DNA of 8,952 nt from Nitrospirae bacterium GWC2_56_14. GTDB lineage: Bacteria > Nitrospirota > UBA9217. Below the pieces are notes generated by a model, which ran no database searches, was not told the DNA's origin, and was given only the letters and a program-made list of their open reading frames with translations. This document shows positions 5,687-8,952 of the stretch, one piece after another. The stretch spans positions 1 through 8,952 of the forward strand of contig MHDY01000052.1 in NCBI GenBank assembly GCA_001803705.1, given 5' to 3'. The position numbers and the translations under genes are program-made. Every line of letters begins with the position of its first letter. Positions within the stretch are counted from its first letter, which is position 1.

Positions 5687-6007
5687 TTATCGTTTCGGCA
5701 TTTGAATGACGTTTGACGGTTTATTTTCCGATGCTTTGGCTTCCTTCGCAAGCGTCAGGAGCCCCGGTGAGATGTTCCAGTGCTCCCCGTTGTCGGTTAT
5801 AACCGTAACTGTTTTTTTGTTATATTTGGTCAACACGCCGAAGAGAGCAGGACCTTCGTCCGTCTTGAAGCTCACCCGATCGCCGACCTTGAATTCCAGC
5901 ATCTTATGGTGCGCACGGGTCTGACTCAGGAAACGCAGGCGTTCGACGATCCGGCGGTTCAGATCGATCAGCTCATTCTCGGCAAGCAAGGTAATATCTA
6001 TTTTCAT
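5687..6007 (-). CDS. Small SH3/KOW-like domain protein
   Basis: A 106-residue soluble protein with a predicted N-terminal helix containing LIDLNRRIVERLRFL (13-27) and a compact barrel-like segment: FKVGDRVSFKTD (39-50), ALFGVLTKYNKKTVTVITD (54-72) and GEHWNISPGLL (74-84). The VGDRVxF, then NKKTVTVxTDxGxxWNxSP pattern resembles small SH3/KOW-type beta barrels found in uncharacterised bacterial proteins, some nucleic-acid binding. The Lys/Asn-rich tail (89-106) looks disordered. The start is fixed by GGAGG six bases before the ATG. It lies 67 nt after the DUF4145-like gene and 13 nt before the orphan gene, probably one transcription unit. Binding of nucleic acid is an inference from fold resemblance; no catalytic motif is present. 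Confidence 0.8.
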   Translation of the reverse strand: MKIDITLLAENELIDLNRRIVERLRFLSQTRAHHKMLEFKVGDRVSFKTDEGPALFGVLTKYNKKTVTVITDNGEHWNISPGLLTLAKEAKASENKPSNVIQMPKR

Positions 6008-6040
6008 GAACTACCTCCGAATGGGGTACGGGCGGGGCAA

Positions 6041-6062
6041 CAAACGATTACAAGCGATTATA
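6041..6062 (-). promoter_or_regulatory. Possible internal promoter and 10-bp direct repeat before the SH3-like gene
   Basis: Two adjacent 10-bp copies, CAAACGATTA (6041-6050) and CAAGCGATTA (6051-6060), differ by one base and lie one helical turn apart. On the minus strand the outer copy overlaps a perfect TATAAT (6062-6057), 49 nt before the ATG at 6007. No convincing -35 is visible, so this is a tentative internal promoter with a possible operator. Confidence 0.25.
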
Positions 6063-6074
6063 GTACGAGGACTT

Positions 6075-6767
6075 TCACTCCTCCCCCGCCTTCTCTGCTG
6101 CATCTTCTCCCGTGATCTGCCTGATATCCTTCAAACGCTTGCGCCGCTCTTCGCGGCCCACATACCAGTCCACAATCAGCGTTTCGATCAGGCCGATCAG
6201 CATCTTTGCTTCGCCGGGCTCCGTATCGAGGATCTCGGCGCCTTCGCTCTCCATCCGGGCGCCGATCATGCCGTTCTTCCGGACGGACTCAATGGCCTCC
6301 CACGTAAGAGGGTCCACCGTGCCCCTGACCTGGCGGAACTCGTCACTGAGGCTGCCGGGCTGCACCTGCCAGAAGTCGCGCAGCATGCCCGAGAGACAGC
6401 GGCGGGATAAAGCTGCAGAGGCCTTGGGGCTTTGTTCGATGGCGAGACAGGCTTCGTGGTAATCTTCCAGGATATGAGCGGGAACTGTTGCGGAAAAGGA
6501 CCGGGCGCTCGAAGGAGGCACCAGAGGCCAGGTCCTGATAAGCTTCCCCGTGTAGGAACGGTTGCCGACGACCTTCAGGTCGTGGAGAGCAGCGCTGAGG
6601 GAGAGTTTCCGGCAGTCGGGGTTGGGACAGACGACGAACTGGACCACCAGACGGCGCGGGCCGTCTGCGTTCACGGCGGTGAGGTCGACGACGGAAGCCT
6701 GCCACCCCTCTCCGCTCACGGTCTGTTCTCTGTCGCAGAACCGGCAGTGCCACGGATATTCGCTCAT
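6075..6767 (-). CDS. DUF4145-like protein with N-terminal zinc ribbon
   Basis: A 230-residue cytoplasmic protein. Residues 1-55 form a probable zinc ribbon, with CRFC (8-11) and CPNPDC (47-52). The remainder matches my memory of the DUF4145 family: a linker WPLVPPSSARSFSATVP (80-96), then YHEACLAIEQSPKASAALSR (103-122), RRCLSGMLRDFW (122-133), WEAIESVRKNGMIGARME (156-173) and LIGLIETLIVDWYVGREERR (190-209). DUF4145 has been linked to HEPN domains, often found in RNases and in restriction or other defence genes. In related proteins the motif ends IGAHM; here Arg171 replaces that His, so a HEPN-type RNase centre would be impaired. The ATG is preceded by AAGGAGGG. A -10-like TATAGT lies at 6812-6807 without a good -35. 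It is first in a row of three accessory genes. Function unproven. Confidence 0.82.
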   Translation of the reverse strand: MSEYPWHCRFCDREQTVSGEGWQASVVDLTAVNADGPRRLVVQFVVCPNPDCRKLSLSAALHDLKVVGNRSYTGKLIRTWPLVPPSSARSFSATVPAHILEDYHEACLAIEQSPKASAALSRRCLSGMLRDFWQVQPGSLSDEFRQVRGTVDPLTWEAIESVRKNGMIGARMESEGAEILDTEPGEAKMLIGLIETLIVDWYVGREERRKRLKDIRQITGEDAAEKAGEE

Positions 6768-6814
6768 AATTCCCTCCTTGCCTGGAGATCTTCCACTCGC
6801 GCGGTCACTATATC

Positions 6815-6894
6815 CGTCGTCCCCGAATGACCCTATCGGGGACCCAGTGACGTTGAAAACCTCTGGATTCCCGATTAGGACGTTCAGGCTGACG
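6815..6894. repeat. 80-bp imperfect inverted-repeat element
   Basis: The two ends are degenerate inverted copies of about 33 bp: CGTC, then CCCCGAATGACCCTATCGGG, then ACCCAG on the left, against the complement of CTGGATTCCCGATTAGGACG, then TTCAGGCTGACG on the right. The left arm itself forms a hairpin, GTCCCCGA (6819-6826) with TCGGGGAC (6836-6843). This layout resembles the GTCATTCCCG-type palindromic repeats dispersed between genes in many environmental bacteria. With the next element it occupies most of the 331-base gene-free stretch 6768-7098. I see no gene in that stretch. Confidence 0.65.
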
Positions 6895-7013
6895 AATTAA
6901 TACGAACGCATTAAATAATGACACATGCTGCGCCCCTTTTTATCCTCTCCCCTCTGCGGGAGAGGGTAGGGTGAGGGGGATCCCTCCGAGGGATGTAACA
7001 ATTTTTAATTCGT
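6892..7013. repeat. Hairpin-rich element bounded by 9-bp inverted repeats
   Basis: ACGAATTAA (6892-6900) and its inverted copy TTAATTCGT (7005-7013) bound a segment with two hairpins: CCTCTCCC (6944-6951) with GGGAGAGG (6958-6965), and ATCCCT (6980-6985) with AGGGAT (6989-6994). The CCTCTCCC...GGGAGAGGGTAGGGTGAGGGGG layout is a widespread intergenic repeat in bacterial genomes. No properly placed U-run follows the stems on either strand, so I do not call a terminator. Bases 7014-7098 hold nothing recognisable. Confidence 0.5.
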
Positions 7014-7098
7014 TTGCAATAGTGCGGCATGACCAGATTCGAATTACCGTTATTGTCGAAGATTTCAAGCCATCTGAAGAGCTGCAGACTTTTTGCTG

Positions 7099-7779
7099 CT
7101 AAGACAATGCCCGTTCAATGCCTGATAATATTTTCTGCACATTCCCGTCAACTTCCATTTTCATACCCAGTTGTTCCAGGCGCCCGGTGTTCTCTTTAAA
7201 GCTATTGTTCAGCTCGGATATCTTTGCCAGGACATTTTCCTTCATCCCCTGCATTTCCTTATCCTGGCCGTACGGCTTGAAGAACTTGCTGCTCAGTTCA
7301 GACACGGTGTCAATTATTCTGTCGGCCACCGGACCGAGTTCCAGGATCTGGTCCCGGCGTCCTTCCCTGCAGCATGCGGTAAATGCTTCCTGCGCTTCTA
7401 AAAAAACCGTGAAGAGCGTCTTGGCTTTGTTCCGGGTGCTCTTGCGTTCGAGATAATCGATCTTTTTTTCTACATAATCCTGCCCGCCTTGTGCGGTGTT
7501 TTCCGAAGCGTTTTTTTTGATCTTCGCTGTCAGTCCATCGATCCTTTTCTGGATATCGTCTCTGATACTGACGGCTTCATCAACATATTCTTTTTTGGCG
7601 ATAAGGTCGTTCATCTGCTGCACGACCCGCTCCGCCTCGTTCTTGATCTCCCGATACCGCGCCAGATCAGGATAGTTCTCCCGCAGTTCAGCTGCTATTT
7701 TATAGCGGACCTCCGCTGCTTCCCGGGGAGCCCGAAAGGGCTCTTTTTTCCCCAGACCGAACATATCTGCTATTCCCAT
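7099..7779 (-). CDS. Coiled-coil protein of unknown function
   Basis: A 226-residue soluble, helical protein that I cannot assign to a family. After a short N-terminus (MGIADMFGLGKKEPFRAP, 1-18) come a long predicted coiled coil (about 19-92, with Glu/Lys/Arg at exposed positions), a Gly/Gln-rich break (93-100), a second helical block (102-173) containing CC at 136-137, and a last coiled coil (about 178-225). There is no signal peptide or membrane segment. The ATG at 7779 has GGAG five bases upstream and lies 24 nt after the aroB stop, so it is probably cotranscribed with aroB. The context suggests shared expression and no shared pathway, since no shikimate enzyme looks like this. No terminator is seen directly after it. 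Confidence 0.82.
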   Translation of the reverse strand: MGIADMFGLGKKEPFRAPREAAEVRYKIAAELRENYPDLARYREIKNEAERVVQQMNDLIAKKEYVDEAVSIRDDIQKRIDGLTAKIKKNASENTAQGGQDYVEKKIDYLERKSTRNKAKTLFTVFLEAQEAFTACCREGRRDQILELGPVADRIIDTVSELSSKFFKPYGQDKEMQGMKENVLAKISELNNSFKENTGRLEQLGMKMEVDGNVQKILSGIERALS

Positions 7780-7803
7780 ATGCGCTCCATCAGGCTCCGG
7801 CCG

Positions 7804-8889
7804 TCATGCTGCTCCCAGCAGGGTCTTCAGCACCCCATCATCCCATTCTTTCGTGATGACCACCTCGCCGATACTCTTGGGCAGCACGAACTTCACCTTG
7901 CCGCCCTCAGCTTTTTTGTCGATCTGCATGGTATCCATAAGTTCCTGCACCGTCGGCTTCCGGCTCAGCGCGCGCAGACCCGTGGGAAGGCCATAGGACT
8001 CGATGAGCCTCTCAACGCGTTCGGGCACCGTAGCATCACAGAGCCCTGCGCCATGTGCCAGACGGGAGGCATAGACCATACCGATGGCAACGGCCTCCCC
8101 GTGGCGCATGGTGTAGTTTTCCGCCTTCTCGATGGCGTGGCCCACGGTATGGCCAAAGTTCAGTATCGCCCGGAGCCCTCCTTCGCGCTCGTCCCTGCCC
8201 ACCACCTCAGCCTTGATCTCGCAGGAGCGTTTGACGATATGGGTCAATGCATCGGCATCAAGTCCGAGAATACGCTCGCGGTTGCTGTCAAGGTAATCAA
8301 AGAACGCACTGTCCCAGATCACGCCGTACTTGATCACTTCAGCCATGCCGGAGAGGAACTCGGCTTTGGGAAGCGTCCTGAGCACCTCGAGGTCCATCAA
8401 GACCTTCCGGGGCTGGTGGAAGGCGCCGATCATGTTCTTGCCCATGGGATGGTTCACGCCGGTCTTGCCCCCGACGCTGCTGTCCACCATGGCAAGGAGC
8501 GTGGTCGGCACCTGGACAAAAGGAATGCCGCGCATATACGTGGCTGCGGCAAAGCCGGCAAGGTCGCCGATGACGCCGCCGCCGAGCGCCACGATCAGGG
8601 ACCTGCGGTCGAAGCCGTTGGTCAGGAGCGCTGTGTAGATGGCGTTGGCCCAATCAAGGTTTTTGTACTGCTCCCCGTCGGGAATGATGATGGACATGAC
8701 CATGAAGCCCTGCACCTTGAGGCTGTCCACCACCCGCTTGCCGTAAAGCTCCTTGACCGTGGGGTTGACGACAATAGCGATCTTCTGCCCCAGGCCGAGG
8801 CCTTTGATCTGCGGGCCTGCCTGGTCGAGGCTCGTGCCGATCTCGATATCGTAGCTTCTCTCTCCCAGGGGTACGTTAACAGTATGCAT
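7804..8889 (-). CDS. aroB: 3-dehydroquinate synthase
   Basis: Second step of the shikimate pathway: converts DAHP to 3-dehydroquinate with NAD+ and a divalent metal, in the cytosol. The 361-residue length is typical. Signature stretches: an N-terminal dinucleotide-binding domain with PDGEQYKN (70-77), ALGGGVIGDLAGFAAATYMR (101-120), VPTTLLAMVDSSVGGKTGVN (127-146), GKNMIGAFHQP (150-160), GMAEVIKYG (181-189), NFGHTVGHAIE (244-254), HGEAVAIGM (263-271) and a C-terminal MQIDKKAEGG (321-330). The metal ligands are expected at Glu184, His247 and His263, all present, so the enzyme should be active. Its ATG overlaps the end of the upstream aroK reading frame by 14 nt, so translation is probably coupled; the ribosome binding site is weak. 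It heads into the coiled-coil gene 24 nt downstream. Confidence 0.97.
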   Translation of the reverse strand: MHTVNVPLGERSYDIEIGTSLDQAGPQIKGLGLGQKIAIVVNPTVKELYGKRVVDSLKVQGFMVMSIIIPDGEQYKNLDWANAIYTALLTNGFDRRSLIVALGGGVIGDLAGFAAATYMRGIPFVQVPTTLLAMVDSSVGGKTGVNHPMGKNMIGAFHQPRKVLMDLEVLRTLPKAEFLSGMAEVIKYGVIWDSAFFDYLDSNRERILGLDADALTHIVKRSCEIKAEVVGRDEREGGLRAILNFGHTVGHAIEKAENYTMRHGEAVAIGMVYASRLAHGAGLCDATVPERVERLIESYGLPTGLRALSRKPTVQELMDTMQIDKKAEGGKVKFVLPKSIGEVVITKEWDDGVLKTLLGAA

Positions 8890-8952
8890 GCCTGATTCTC
8901 TCTTTGATCTCGCTGATGATCTGGTCCACTGACTTTTCCGACGTGTCGATGG
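8876..8952 (-). CDS. aroK: C-terminus of a probable shikimate kinase (5' part outside window)
   Basis: The last 24 codons of an upstream gene, reading IDTSEKSVDQIISEIK and then ERIRHAYC before TAA at 8878-8876. The IDTSxKSVDxI and trailing amphipathic helix match the usual end of shikimate kinase, which phosphorylates shikimate with ATP, and aroK next to aroB is a common order. The short fragment lacks the P-loop, so the call rests on this tail and on the 14-nt overlap with aroB. Confidence 0.65.
   Translation of the reverse strand, partial: IDTSEKSVDQIISEIKERIRHAYC

Noticed and set aside
6944..6965. GC-rich hairpin considered as a terminator for either strand
   Set aside because: The T-run lies before the stem on the plus strand and no U-run follows on either strand; it fits a dispersed repeat better.
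6815..7013. Repeats considered as a short CRISPR array
   Set aside because: There are no regularly spaced identical direct repeats with unique spacers, and no cas genes.
7489..8895. 468-codon plus-strand reading frame
   Set aside because: It is the antisense of aroB and the coiled-coil gene, both of which have clear family motifs or ribosome binding sites.

Overview
The window reads as a chromosomal segment of a Gram-negative bacterium of moderate GC content. All convincing genes lie on the minus strand. Gram-negative character follows from an RlpA-type lipoprotein with a SPOR-like tail. The rest of the core content (leucyl aminopeptidase, CCA-adding enzyme with an HD domain, aroK-aroB) is widespread. 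The gaps hold several palindromic repeat elements of a kind common in environmental Nitrospirota and Desulfobacterota genomes. That lineage guess is weak and rests on memory of similar repeats, not on a search.

Layout in transcription order, from high to low coordinates. (1) 8952-7099: the 3' end of a probable shikimate kinase gene (aroK) overlaps aroB by 14 nt, and aroB is followed after 24 nt by an uncharacterised coiled-coil protein; together they look like one operon with two consecutive shikimate-pathway steps. (2) 7098-6768: a gene-free stretch filled with two inverted-repeat elements. (3) 6767-4518: a group of accessory genes, namely a DUF4145-like protein with a zinc ribbon, a small SH3/KOW-like protein, an AT-richer orphan, and a Phd/YefM-type antitoxin followed by the wreck of its VapC-type toxin. 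(4) 4367-2946: the CCA-adding enzyme, with a consensus -10 box almost on its start codon. (5) 2886-2035: a third repeat element, a small coiled-coil protein, and a small exported protein with its own promoter and terminator. (6) 1892-1: a promoter-led operon of a tiny Lys/Ala-rich protein, an RlpA-like lipoprotein and leucyl aminopeptidase, the last running off the left edge.

The most instructive spot is the toxin-antitoxin locus. The antitoxin and a palindrome resembling YefM-type operators are intact, but the toxin is reduced to a start codon and an out-of-frame PIN-domain C-terminus. The left edge carries a perfect 23-bp tandem duplication that breaks the aminopeptidase exactly at its first metal-binding lysine and looks like an assembly artefact. 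I found no clear evidence of a wholly new system. The DUF4145-like/SH3-like/orphan trio is the best place to look for one.
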